Part shown: positions 29,688 through 42,840 of the stretch, piece by piece
Position numbering within the stretch: position 1 is the stretch's first letter
How the letters are laid out: each line of letters begins with the position of its first letter
NCBI RefSeq assembly: GCF_013702265.1
Contig: NZ_CP059348.1
Span: 3,596,001-3,660,000, forward strand
Origin: Providencia rettgeri
Lineage (GTDB): Bacteria; Pseudomonadota; Gammaproteobacteria; Enterobacterales; Enterobacteriaceae
Direction: 5' to 3'
Length of the DNA: 64,000 nt
Notes under the pieces: model-generated
The model's database searches: none
Told to the model about the DNA's origin: nothing
The model's input: only the letters and a program-made list of their open reading frames with translations
Position numbers and translations under genes: made by a program

Positions 29688-30338
29688 TCACCCCTTCAGC
29701 GCGGTCAGTTGATCCACGTTCAGTGTGTTGAGCGTGCGATAAATTTTACGAGCCAATACCGCCATAATGATCACCGCAAAAATGGCGTCTGTGGCGATAC
29801 CAATTTCCACCAGCTCAGGGGCTTTATACGCCAGTAACGCGAGGGTCAGATGGGAGCCGTTTTCCATGAGGCAGTAACCAAAGGCTTGCTTGAGAATATT
29901 GCGTTGAGTGACGATACACAGCAGCCCCAACATAAAGTGCCCAAGAGAAACCGCTAAAGCGGGTTTTAAATCCGCTGCCAGTGGCAATTTAATTGGCTCG
30001 ACCACAAACCAGCACAGCACCACAATCACCGCTGCCGCTAACATCAACCAAGCTGGGCTAATCACCCCGCCGTTAGCGGTTGGGTCGGACAATTTGCGGA
30101 AGGCGTAGCCCATAATCAGCGGCACTAACACCACTTTAGTGGCGAACGCGGTACCTGCCCACATTGCCAATTCAGGGGCGTTGAGGGTGTAAGATAACGT
30201 GCCGAAAATCGCCACTAACACCAGCGACTGCAACGCATAGAACCAACAAGAGACCACCGGCTTTTTCGCGCCGATCACCAGCAGCGACGTGATCATCATC
30301 AGCCCTGCTAAATTATTTACAATCATTGAACCAGTCAT
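29688..30338 (-). CDS. hyfE: Hydrogenase-4 membrane subunit HyfE
   Basis: This 216-residue membrane protein has about 6-7 hydrophobic helices and a short charged C-terminus ([21 protein letters not shown]). Its length equals E. coli HyfE, which is NuoK-like in its C-terminal half. It sits 4 bp before hyfF. Confidence 0.92.
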   Translation of the reverse strand: MTGSMIVNNLAGLMMITSLLVIGAKKPVVSCWFYALQSLVLVAIFGTLSYTLNAPELAMWAGTAFATKVVLVPLIMGYAFRKLSDPTANGGVISPAWLMLAAAVIVVLCWFVVEPIKLPLAADLKPALAVSLGHFMLGLLCIVTQRNILKQAFGYCLMENGSHLTLALLAYKAPELVEIGIATDAIFAVIIMAVLARKIYRTLNTLNVDQLTALKG

Positions 30339-30350
30339 GCTTTCTCTCCC

Positions 30351-31793
30351 TTAACCGAGCCAGATGACGGCGATAACACTAGAACAGAAGGACATTACGA
30401 TCAGTAAGCCAATAACCCACTGCATTGCCCAAGGAACTGCGCTGCCGTTTGCCACTTCTTCGCTAGGTTCACCCGGAACCACTTTGCCGAACCAGTACAG
30501 CAACCATGCAAAGCTCGCGACAGATTCAATCAGTACCAACACCATAATTGGCGTTAACACCCAGAACTGTTCAGACAGCGCGAAGCCCGCTGCAAAGATA
30601 GGAAATTTACTGAAGAAACCGTTAAGTGGTGGAACACCCGCAATGGCCAGTGCCGCCACACAGAAGCCCACACCGAGTAATGGGTAGCGCTTTGCCAAAC
30701 CGCGTAAGCGTGGCAGCATACGGGTACCGCAGCTATAACTCAGCGCGCCCGCCACTAAGAAGAACAGGCTTTTCGCAAATGCGTGGTTGAAGATATACGC
30801 GATACCGCCATCGAAGGCTTCTTTGGAACCGAAAACGGATAAGGATAAAGCGAGGAAGATATACGCCAGCTGCGTGATGGTTGACCATGCCAGCAGACGT
30901 TTCATATCTTTCTGCGGCAGATACATCATAAAGCCATACACCAGTGTGATGACCGCCATCACGACACCCACCCAACCTATAATTTCTGGCACATGGGTGG
31001 AAGACATCAAGCCACGGGCAAAGATATACACACCCACTTTCACCATGGAGGCGGCGTGTAAGTAAGCACTAACTGGGGTTGGGGCTTCCATCGCATCGGG
31101 TAGCCAGGCTTGCAGTGGTAACTGGGCTGATTTACCCCATGCTGCAAACAGAATACCGCCAAACACGATCAGGCTTTGGGATTCACTCAAGCGGTCAATG
31201 GCGCTCAGAGCAAAGGTTCCGGTGCTGATAAACAGAGTTGCCGCCGCCATGTATAAGCCGAGTGAGCCAACATGGGTAATGAGCAACGCTTTCATCGCTG
31301 AACGCTGGGATTTTTCAGTTTGGTAGTAACCAATGAGCGCCCAAGAACATCCACCGGTAATTTCGAAGAACACCAATTGCCCTAAGATAGTGGAAGAGAG
31401 CACAACCCCTGCCATCGCACCGATAAAGATTAGCAAGAAAGCGTAATAACGGCGAGTTGGCCCATGAGCGTGTTCGCGGTTTCCTTCAGTGAGATACCCC
31501 GTTGAATAGAGGCAAATCAAGAAGCCAAGGAACACCACAGCAAACGCAATCAGCGTGCTGACGCCATCCACAGTAAAACCGAACAGCGCGACATCGCCTG
31601 TCTGGATTAACTCCAGTGTAGTGGCGACCTTGCCACCGTCTAAATAGAGCCAGCCTAATGCTGCCGTTCCCAAAGACGCCAGTAAGGCAACTAAGGTACT
31701 TAGCCACGGCGCTAGACGGGTGGGTAGCACACTGACCAGCAACGCCCCGATGAACGGGATTATCAAGGTTGCTAGTGCAATATTTTCTAACAT
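30351..31793 (-). CDS. hyfD: Hydrogenase-4 membrane subunit HyfD (Complex I antiporter-like)
   Basis: This 480-residue NuoL/M/N-like protein carries SAQLPLQAWLPDAMEAPTPV and [16 protein letters not shown]. The start at 31793 (MLENIALATLI) is preferred over an in-frame start 57 bp upstream: AAGGAG lies just ahead of it, the protein then matches E. coli HyfD (479 aa), and the longer version would overlap hyfC. Confidence 0.92.
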   Translation of the reverse strand: MLENIALATLIIPFIGALLVSVLPTRLAPWLSTLVALLASLGTAALGWLYLDGGKVATTLELIQTGDVALFGFTVDGVSTLIAFAVVFLGFLICLYSTGYLTEGNREHAHGPTRRYYAFLLIFIGAMAGVVLSSTILGQLVFFEITGGCSWALIGYYQTEKSQRSAMKALLITHVGSLGLYMAAATLFISTGTFALSAIDRLSESQSLIVFGGILFAAWGKSAQLPLQAWLPDAMEAPTPVSAYLHAASMVKVGVYIFARGLMSSTHVPEIIGWVGVVMAVITLVYGFMMYLPQKDMKRLLAWSTITQLAYIFLALSLSVFGSKEAFDGGIAYIFNHAFAKSLFFLVAGALSYSCGTRMLPRLRGLAKRYPLLGVGFCVAALAIAGVPPLNGFFSKFPIFAAGFALSEQFWVLTPIMVLVLIESVASFAWLLYWFGKVVPGEPSEEVANGSAVPWAMQWVIGLLIVMSFCSSVIAVIWLG

Positions 31794-31806
31794 GCTTCGT
31801 CGCTCC

Positions 31807-32757
31807 TTATAGACCGGTGAGGTAGAAGACGAATCCGAGTGCCGCAACACCGAATCCTAACCAAGTCACATGGTGCGTTAATAAGAAACGACCACGAGCC
31901 AGACTGTTTTCGACCAGCGACGCCAGCACGAAAATCACCAATAATTTCACTAGCATTAATCCCATCGCTAACAGCACACTGCCAACAGTAAAGACTCCGG
32001 CATTGCCGAATGGGAAGAAAATCGACAGGAACAGAACCGCAACGACCACTTGTTTCAGGCCAATGCCCAGTTTCACCATCGCGAATCCTGAACCGGAGTA
32101 TTCGGTTAATGGACCTTCTTGCAGCTCTTGCTCCGCTTCCGCCACGTCGAATGGGATTTTGCCCATCTCAATAAATGTCGCGAATCCGCAAGCGAGTAGC
32201 GCTAATAACGTGGCAGTTGGAGACACCCAGCCTTCACTCATCGTGGCGCTGATGGTGCCAATATTGGTGGAGCCAGCGATCAGAGCTACGACTAGCAAGC
32301 CGAGGAATAACGTCGGTTCCACCAGTACGCCAAGTGTCAGTTCACGGCTGGCACCGATGCCCGCAAATGGGCTGCCCGTATCGAGGCCGGAAAGTGAGAA
32401 GAAAAAGCGGAATAACGCGAAGATATACAGCACGATAATGATGTCGGCTGCGCCACTAAACAGTGATGTGTTCGTGACCACTGGCAACGCCATCGCTAGC
32501 AGCAACATGCTGCCCAGCAGCACATACGGCATGATGCGAAAGATAATGCCAGAATCACGCGGCGCGACGGATTGACGTGTCAGTAGCTTGGTAATATCAC
32601 GATAATCCTGCCAAATACCAGGGCCTTGGCGGGAATGCATTTTGGCGCGAATTTGACGGGAGATCCCTGTGAACAGCGGCGTCAGCAACAGTAAAACCAC
32701 GGCTTGAACGACGGCGAAGATCCCTGTCATCAATGTGGGTGTTTCTTGAATCGACAT
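31807..32757 (-). CDS. hyfC: Hydrogenase-4 membrane subunit HyfC (NuoH-like)
   Basis: This 316-residue NuoH-like membrane subunit probably anchors the hydrophilic arm. Motifs include KMHSRQGPGIWQDYRDI and FDVAEAEQELQEGPLTEYSG, the acidic loop of NuoH proteins. The start MSIQETPTLMTG is supported by AAGGAGAG directly upstream and agrees with E. coli HyfC (315 aa). A longer in-frame version to 32853 would overlap hyfB and adds unrelated residues. Confidence 0.93.
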   Translation of the reverse strand: MSIQETPTLMTGIFAVVQAVVLLLLTPLFTGISRQIRAKMHSRQGPGIWQDYRDITKLLTRQSVAPRDSGIIFRIMPYVLLGSMLLLAMALPVVTNTSLFSGAADIIIVLYIFALFRFFFSLSGLDTGSPFAGIGASRELTLGVLVEPTLFLGLLVVALIAGSTNIGTISATMSEGWVSPTATLLALLACGFATFIEMGKIPFDVAEAEQELQEGPLTEYSGSGFAMVKLGIGLKQVVVAVLFLSIFFPFGNAGVFTVGSVLLAMGLMLVKLLVIFVLASLVENSLARGRFLLTHHVTWLGFGVAALGFVFYLTGL

Positions 32758-32768
32758 GGTTTCTCTCC

Positions 32769-34784
32769 TTACGCCGCAATCACAACAAGCAACACGATCA
32801 AGGCCGCGACCACATACAGGCAGTAGAGCCTGAAGTCCCCGCCTTGCAGGCATTGCATGCGTTTTGCTATTCGGTTAATCACACGAACCAATGGGTAGAT
32901 AATTTTCTCATCCCAGAACGGTTCCACCTTCCCTGCTCCCTCTTTCGTCACTTCTAAGGTTTGCGCTAAACGCGCTGAAGGGTCGAGCTGAGTACGCAGG
33001 CGATACAGCGGTGCAAACATAGAACGCAGCGGCTGAGTAAAGCCTCCCGCGGACACGGACATCTCTTTTTCCCATGCATAACCACACGCCCAAGCATCCC
33101 CTTTACGGCGCGCTTCGAGCTGTTTGCCTTTAAATACCATGTAGATAATCAGTGGAATGATAGGCAGTGCGAGCAACAGGATCAGCGTCATGGCTGGAGA
33201 GATCATCGCTTGAGACGCGCTGTTTGGAACTAGCATCGCTCCTTGTGCCACGGTGATATCGGTGGCGTGTGTCAGGGACATTGCCACGTTGGCTAAAACC
33301 GGAGCGATATAGGTCGCGCCTACCCCTAAAATCACGCAGATAGCCGCTAAAATCAGCATCGCGGCGGTCATTGTCCATGGCACTTCGCGAGCATGAGTGG
33401 CTTGCTCACTGCGAGCACCTCCACAAAAACTGACGCCGTACACTTTCACAAAACACATTGCCGCCAAGGCCCCGGTGATGGCTAACATCACAATGGCGAT
33501 TGGGCCGCTGATGCGCATAATAAAAGTGCCTTCATGGCTCATGGAGAATAAAGATTGGTAGGTATACCACTCACTAACAAAGCCGTTGAGTGGTGGCAGC
33601 GCGGAAATCGCCATACAGCCGATTAAAAACGCGGTTGCGGTCAGTGGCATTAATTTGGCTAAGCCACCCATTTTTTCCATATCGCGGGTATGCACACGGT
33701 AGATCACGGCGCCCGCCCCAAGGAACAGTAAGCCTTTGAATACGGCGTGGTTAAGTAAGTGGTAAATCGCACCGAGCAGACCAATGGTTGCCAACACAGG
33801 CATATTGTTTGCCATGCCAACCATCGCCACACCGACACCCATCAGGATAATCCCGATATTTTCGACGGTGTGCCAAGCCAGTAAGCGTTTGATATCGTGC
33901 TCAGCCAGTGCATACATAACCCCAAGAACCGAGGAGACTGCACCGAATGCCAGCACCACAATGCCCCACCAGCCTTGAGTGGCGCCGAGTAAGTCGATAC
34001 CTACTTTGATGATCCCAAAGATACCGATTTTTACCATGACGCCGGACATTAATGCTGATGCGTGAGATGGTGCTGCGGGGTGAGCTTGCGGTAACCAGCT
34101 GTGCAGTGGGAGCATCCCTGCTTTGGCACCAAATCCAAAAAATCCCAATAAGAAAACGATGGATGCCATCGCCGGTGAAAGCGAAAGCTGGCGGAAGGAG
34201 TCGAAATCTAAGCTGCCACTTTCACGCCACATTAAGAAGAAGGCGATCATAATTAAAATCGAACCGGCGTGGGCAATAAAGAAGTACAGCAGACCCGCGC
34301 GGATAGATTTGTCATCTTGGTCGGCAATGACTAAGAACCAAGAGGCTAGCGACATCATTTCAAACAGGATGATGAAGTAGAAGGCGTTGTCCATCACCAC
34401 CAAGGCGACCATCGAGGCGATAAACAGGTTCAGGAAGAATCCCATGCTCCACGCGCCACGACCGCAATATTCCTGAACATAGTTTAAGGAATAGAGGGCA
34501 CTGACAGTCACCAGTAGCGAAATCACCATCACCATAAAGGCGGCGAGGCTATCTAATCGGACGACAAAGTTGGCAAACGGGAATGGGCCTTGCGACAGGT
34601 AAGTGAGTACTTCGCCACTCATTAGCACCGGAATAGAGCTGCATAAGCCTAGAACGCCGCCGATCATGGCTGAAATTCCCGCGACATAAATGGCGAGCTT
34701 TTCTTGGCGTTTAAAGAGCAACGAGACAAAGCCACCCACCGCGTAGAAAATCACCGACCATAAAAGTAACTGAAGAGGTGTCAT
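32769..34784 (-). CDS. hyfB: Hydrogenase-4 membrane subunit HyfB (NuoL-like)
   Basis: This 671-residue antiporter-like subunit is almost identical in length to E. coli HyfB. Core motifs are GAKAGMLPLHSWLPQAHPAAPS and EHDIKRLLAWHTVENIG, followed by a long C-terminal extension (from ~560) ending in hydrophobic LYVVAALIVLLVVIAA. Its ATG overlaps the hyfA stop as TAATG. Confidence 0.94.
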   Translation of the reverse strand: MTPLQLLLWSVIFYAVGGFVSLLFKRQEKLAIYVAGISAMIGGVLGLCSSIPVLMSGEVLTYLSQGPFPFANFVVRLDSLAAFMVMVISLLVTVSALYSLNYVQEYCGRGAWSMGFFLNLFIASMVALVVMDNAFYFIILFEMMSLASWFLVIADQDDKSIRAGLLYFFIAHAGSILIMIAFFLMWRESGSLDFDSFRQLSLSPAMASIVFLLGFFGFGAKAGMLPLHSWLPQAHPAAPSHASALMSGVMVKIGIFGIIKVGIDLLGATQGWWGIVVLAFGAVSSVLGVMYALAEHDIKRLLAWHTVENIGIILMGVGVAMVGMANNMPVLATIGLLGAIYHLLNHAVFKGLLFLGAGAVIYRVHTRDMEKMGGLAKLMPLTATAFLIGCMAISALPPLNGFVSEWYTYQSLFSMSHEGTFIMRISGPIAIVMLAITGALAAMCFVKVYGVSFCGGARSEQATHAREVPWTMTAAMLILAAICVILGVGATYIAPVLANVAMSLTHATDITVAQGAMLVPNSASQAMISPAMTLILLLALPIIPLIIYMVFKGKQLEARRKGDAWACGYAWEKEMSVSAGGFTQPLRSMFAPLYRLRTQLDPSARLAQTLEVTKEGAGKVEPFWDEKIIYPLVRVINRIAKRMQCLQGGDFRLYCLYVVAALIVLLVVIAA

Positions 34785-35401
34785 TATGGGTTCTCCCGAT
34801 CAGCAACAAAAATGTCGAACTCTGGCGGCATGGCATCGACAGATGCGCTGCGGCGTTTGGCACTTTCGTTTTCGAGTTGGTGTTCTTCCACCAGATGGAG
34901 GGCATCGGTTGGGCAGACTTTGACACAAGCTGGCCCTTCGTCACTGAAATCACACAGGTCACACTTCACGGCGATATTGCGAATTCCCGCATTCCACGCA
35001 AGGAAAGGATTCATGGTTGGAAGGCTATCTGGCACATCTAATAGCATCTCTTTTGGAACATATTGTTCAAAGAAATCAGGCATATTGACCGGTTTGCTGC
35101 CTGATGGTGTAATCGCCCCAAATGGGCACACCAAGCCACACAGTTTGCAACCAATGCACAGGCTTTCATTCAGCACAATCATGTCATTTTCGTGGGTGAT
35201 GGCATTGACCGGACACACACGCGCACACGGGGCATCGTCACATTGACGACAGAGCATCGGTGCGGTTAGCTCGCCAACTTTGACCACCTTTAGTCGCGGA
35301 TATGTTTGTAATCCTTGGGCTTTATGCGTTTCTGAGCACGCCGCCATGCAAGTGTTACATCCGATACACAGTTGTGGGTCTGCAATTACAAAGCGATTCA
35401 T
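34784..35401 (-). CDS. hyfA: Hydrogenase-4 ferredoxin-like subunit HyfA
   Basis: This 205-residue protein has four [4Fe-4S] cysteine motifs (CIGCNTCMAAC, CRQCDDAPCARVCP, CIGCKLCGLVCP and CDLCDFSDEGPACVKVCP). It probably links FdhF to the HyfH/HyfI chain. It is the same length as E. coli HyfA and is first in the operon. RBS GGAGG is 9 nt upstream, and a sigma-54 promoter and an activator site precede it. Confidence 0.94.
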   Translation of the reverse strand: MNRFVIADPQLCIGCNTCMAACSETHKAQGLQTYPRLKVVKVGELTAPMLCRQCDDAPCARVCPVNAITHENDMIVLNESLCIGCKLCGLVCPFGAITPSGSKPVNMPDFFEQYVPKEMLLDVPDSLPTMNPFLAWNAGIRNIAVKCDLCDFSDEGPACVKVCPTDALHLVEEHQLENESAKRRSASVDAMPPEFDIFVADRENP

Positions 35402-35454
35402 TCGCTTTCCCCTCCAATAAAATCAGTCGGATCTTAAGTTTGTTGCAGACACCT

Positions 35455-35472
35455 AAGCATTTTTTGTGCCAG
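35455..35472 (-). promoter_or_regulatory. Sigma-54 (-24/-12) promoter of the hyf operon
   Basis: Read on the minus strand, CTGGCACAAAAAATGCTT has GG and GC exactly 10 bp apart. It lies about 55 bp upstream of hyfA. Confidence 0.85.
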
Positions 35473-35521
35473 AAATAATATTGTTATTTATCAGTTGGTT
35501 GGAGTTTTGTGGGGTGGGAGC

Positions 35522-35537
35522 TCGACAGTAATGACGA
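35522..35537 (-). promoter_or_regulatory. Putative FhlA-type activator site upstream of hyfA
   Basis: TCGACA-GTAA-TGACGA (plus-strand reading) lies about 50 bp upstream of the -24 element. It differs from the fdhF copy only in the 4-bp spacer. Confidence 0.7.
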
Positions 35538-35590
35538 AGGGGGAAATAAAAGAAAAATAAAATTTAAAGTGATGGCTAAAGCTTAAAAGT

Positions 35591-35731
35591 TCAAAAAAGG
35601 GTCTTATTCATTGCCGCAATCAACTCTCGCCTAACTGGGGCTCTACCTAATTGATTGTATAGATCAAAACAACTGTCCCACACGGCCCTTATCCGAGGTC
35701 CTTTGGGATAGCCATGTTTACTTAAAATCAT
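35591..35731 (-). CDS. Small protein of unknown function (46 aa)
   Basis: This short gene starts MILSKHGYPKGPRIRAVW and ends ELIAAMNKTLF. It is basic, rich in aromatic residues and has a protein-like composition. A strong GGAGG lies just upstream of the ATG, which supports translation. I recognise no family. It is divergent from the nuclease-like gene at 35815, and the two could form a small module, but nothing proves this. Confidence 0.5.
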   Translation of the reverse strand: MILSKHGYPKGPRIRAVWDSCFDLYNQLGRAPVRRELIAAMNKTLF

Positions 35732-35814
35732 AGATTCCTCCATTAATAACCTGAATATTATTTATTCTTAATTTGTGTAGAATTAATGAGTAACAGTAAT
35801 AATGGAAAATTAAA

Positions 35815-36351
35815 ATGAACAATAGTGAATTAATAAAAAAACTTCTACCTACGCTGGATAATACTGAATTACTTTCAATACATGCAGATATTTTGCTTGA
35901 ATTATGCACAAGAAATGTTTTACGCACCCAAAATAATCCAGTAGGTGACTATGCTGAATGGTTAGTTTCTCAAGCATTTGGGATGAAGTTACTGAATAAT
36001 TCCTATCCTGGGGTTGATGCAATAGATGCAGATGGCCAAAAAGTTCAAATTAAAGCACGCAGAATCACACCAAATAGCCTTTCTAAACAGTTAAGTGCTT
36101 TGAGAAATTATGATGCAACTGAATTTGATTACCTTATTGCTGTCATATTTGATGCACACTATAACGTCATTGAAGCATATCAAATTCCTCATATCGTCAT
36201 TGGGGATTATGCTAAATTTAGCAAGCATACAAATGCACATCTCATCACGTTAAAGGGAGATATTCTTTTAGATGAGAGAGTTCTTGATATTAAAGAAAAA
36301 ATGATATTAAGTACCACTAAATTACATAACAAGCCGCCATTATTAAACTGA
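35815..36351 (+). CDS. Uncharacterised protein, restriction-endonuclease-like (PD-(D/E)xK) core
   Basis: This 178-residue protein contains GDYAEWLVSQAFG, then GVDAIDADGQKVQIKARRI. The D-x(9)-QIK-A-R layout resembles the catalytic core of PD-(D/E)xK nucleases, with the acidic residue in GVDA and a Q-x-K strand. The N-terminal ~40 residues are helical and the C-terminus is Lys-rich. Similar proteins are usually annotated as hypothetical. A defence or DNA-repair role is possible but unproven. Confidence 0.65.
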   Translation: MNNSELIKKLLPTLDNTELLSIHADILLELCTRNVLRTQNNPVGDYAEWLVSQAFGMKLLNNSYPGVDAIDADGQKVQIKARRITPNSLSKQLSALRNYDATEFDYLIAVIFDAHYNVIEAYQIPHIVIGDYAKFSKHTNAHLITLKGDILLDERVLDIKEKMILSTTKLHNKPPLLN

Positions 36352-36594
36352 AACTTTTCCACTTTTGGCTACTAATTAAGACAGAATAAAACTGCATTAA
36401 AAATCCAGTTTCTTTTCAAAATTGAATGATATAACCAACTTTCATAGCCAAATTCATTATTGTATACATATTTTAAATAACCTGACCCAATCTCATCGCT
36501 AATTGTCCTAATGGTTGCGGTGATTTTGCCCAAAAACATCATAATCGCCTTATTGAGCCACGAGCTTATCAACTCACTTAATCAGGCGGTTTTT

Positions 36595-37371
36595 ATGAAA
36601 ATTACCCAAATACGCAATGCCACACAAATCATCGACTATGCGGGCAAAAGATTTCTTATCGACCCCATGTTAGGGGAAAAAGGAAGCTACCCCGGCTTTG
36701 AAGGCACCGCCAATTCACATATTCGTATTCCTATGGTTGATCTACCCTGCGACATTAATAGCCTATTGGATGTCGATGCGATTATTGTTACGCATACCCA
36801 TTTAGACCATTGGGATGAGGCCGCTGTAAAAGCCATTCCGAAAGATAAGCTCATCTTTGTTCAGAATGAACACGATAAACAGCTATTATCTTCTCAAGGA
36901 TTCACTAATCTCTGCATTTTGTCTGAATCCACTGAGTTTGCAGGTATTCATTTAATTAAAACCCAATGCCAACACGGTTCTGACCTAGCTTATGAAAACC
37001 CTATTTTAAGTGAACGATTGGGAGATGCTTCCGGCGTGATATTTAAACACCCTTCGGAACAGGTGCTGTATTTAATGGGAGATTCTATTTGGTTTTCCGC
37101 TATCGAACATAACTTGGCGGTTCATTCGCCCGATGTAGTGATCATGAATACCGGCTGGGCGCATATTTTGGGATACGGCTCGATTATTTTTGGACAAGAA
37201 GATATGCTGAAAGTACGGCAGATAAGACCAAATGCAAAGATTATTGGTACCCATATGGAAGCCATTAATCACTGCTTAGTCACTCGGCAACAGTTGCTCA
37301 ATTACGCGGCTGTAAATGGTTTGGCCGATGCGGTTTTTGCCCCGAAAGACGGTGAAACTGTCTCTATTTAA
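36595..37371 (+). CDS. Metallo-beta-lactamase-fold hydrolase (UlaG-like)
   Basis: This 258-residue cytoplasmic hydrolase has the zinc motif THTHLDHWD and further metal ligands in GDSIWF and GTHMEAINH. It resembles the UlaG/YtnP branch more than beta-lactamases. The start MKITQIRNATQ is chosen because an AGGCGG-like sequence precedes it; an in-frame extension to 36511 adds unrelated residues. It lies 90 bp upstream of an AraC-type regulator and may be its target or partner. Confidence 0.85.
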   Translation: MKITQIRNATQIIDYAGKRFLIDPMLGEKGSYPGFEGTANSHIRIPMVDLPCDINSLLDVDAIIVTHTHLDHWDEAAVKAIPKDKLIFVQNEHDKQLLSSQGFTNLCILSESTEFAGIHLIKTQCQHGSDLAYENPILSERLGDASGVIFKHPSEQVLYLMGDSIWFSAIEHNLAVHSPDVVIMNTGWAHILGYGSIIFGQEDMLKVRQIRPNAKIIGTHMEAINHCLVTRQQLLNYAAVNGLADAVFAPKDGETVSI

Positions 37372-37461
37372 AATCGCTATTACCGCTGTTTTCTGTCATT
37401 TACTGCTTTTCTACTACTTACTGATTTTCTAAAAGCTTGCTGCCATAAAAGGAAACGATAA

Positions 37462-38424
37462 ATGAAGATAACCACCGTTGCAATTGTGGTCACAGAAGGA
37501 TTTAGCACCTTCCATTTGTCGGTTCCTTTGATTTTCTTTGGCAATATGATGACGGATATCCCCCTGTTTTCACGAAAATTATGCGCAGAAATAGCGGGGC
37601 TAATCTGGTCTAAAGAGGGAACAGCGGTCAATGCAGAGTACAGTTTCGATGCCCTCAAAACTGCAGATATTGTGGTGATCCCTTTTTGGGAGAAGATCCA
37701 TGAGCGCCCTAGTGAGTCCTTACTTACTGCCATTAACATCGCAAAACAGAATGGCGCATTATTGGTAGGATTGTGCCTTGGTGCCTTTGTACTTGCCTAT
37801 GCAGGTGTACTCGATAACCATAAAGCCGCCACCCATTGGAAATTTGAGCAGGAATTTCAGCGGTTATTTCCGAAGGTCAAATTAGATGTCAATGTGCTGT
37901 ATACGGAAGATGAGGGCGTAATAACATCCGCAGGAACTGCCGCCGCCCTAGACTGTTGTTTGCATATTGTCCGACAACGTTTTGGTGCCAAGATAGCGAA
38001 TGAAATGGCGCGCAGAATGGTGACACCGCCCCATCGAGACGGCGGTCAAACACAATATATTGAACAGCTTATTCCCCGTAACACCAGTGACCAACGCATT
38101 AATCAACTTCTCGATTATCTGCTAAATCACCTACAACTCCCCCACTCTATCGATGAGCTTGCCAATAAGATGTCCATGAGCCGTCGTACCCTCACTCGTC
38201 ATTTTCAAAAAGCGACAGGCATTAGCATCGGCGAATGGCTAACCGTTGCCCGCTTGAATCGCAGCCAAGAACTTCTGGAAAGCTCAGCCTTCTCTATTGA
38301 ACGCGTGGCTGAATTAGCAGGTTTTCAATCCTCCGTGACATTTAGGCAGGTATTTAAGGATAAGTTTGGGGTTAGCCCGATGCAATGGAGAAAAGTATTT
38401 GGTAGCAACGAAAATATTTTATAA
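37462..38424 (+). CDS. GlxA/FtrA-type AraC-family regulator with DJ-1/PfpI domain
   Basis: This 320-residue regulator has an N-terminal DJ-1/PfpI-like domain (about 1-180) with the nucleophile-elbow region LLVGLCLGAFVLAYAG, and a C-terminal pair of AraC helix-turn-helix motifs (DELANKMSMSRRTLTRHFQ; IERVAELAGFQSSVTFRQVF). Such proteins usually activate nearby metabolic genes. The gene upstream, an MBL hydrolase, is a candidate target. Confidence 0.88.
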   Translation: MKITTVAIVVTEGFSTFHLSVPLIFFGNMMTDIPLFSRKLCAEIAGLIWSKEGTAVNAEYSFDALKTADIVVIPFWEKIHERPSESLLTAINIAKQNGALLVGLCLGAFVLAYAGVLDNHKAATHWKFEQEFQRLFPKVKLDVNVLYTEDEGVITSAGTAAALDCCLHIVRQRFGAKIANEMARRMVTPPHRDGGQTQYIEQLIPRNTSDQRINQLLDYLLNHLQLPHSIDELANKMSMSRRTLTRHFQKATGISIGEWLTVARLNRSQELLESSAFSIERVAELAGFQSSVTFRQVFKDKFGVSPMQWRKVFGSNENIL

Positions 38425-42562
<4,138 letters not shown>

Positions 42563-42602
42563 TTTAATTTCGTATTTTTAATTCGTATTTGTAGCATATA
42601 AA

Positions 42603-42637
42603 AAAGCGGCTTGTATCTTGGTGGTGCAAGTCGCTTT
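42603..42637 (+). terminator. Hairpin after the autotransporter gene
   Basis: AAAGCGGCTTG and CAAGTCGCTTT form an 11-bp stem with one G-U pair and a 13-nt loop, 40 bp after the stop. The T-run that follows is weak. Confidence 0.7.
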
Positions 42638-42840
42638 AGTTTGTGCGGTTGGAATGGGGGGATTTTGGGATTTGTTTGAAAGGATAAATTGAGTGATATA
42701 ACAGAATGAATTGATAATATATCCATTTGATTATAATGAATATTTTTATCGCAAGGATCAGTAATCAGCATATTGATAATCATAGAATTATTTATACATT
42801 AAATTATACTAAGCAAATGATGTGACAAATAATAATCACT

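Noticed and set aside
36372-36572. 66-codon minus-strand gene upstream of the MBL-fold gene
   Set aside because: It overlaps the likely promoter and leader of the MBL gene and lacks a Shine-Dalgarno sequence. Its composition is somewhat protein-like, so a decayed gene cannot be excluded.
36511-36594. 28-residue N-terminal extension of the MBL-fold protein
   Set aside because: The MBL fold begins at MKITQIRNAT, and a better ribosome-binding site lies directly before that ATG.
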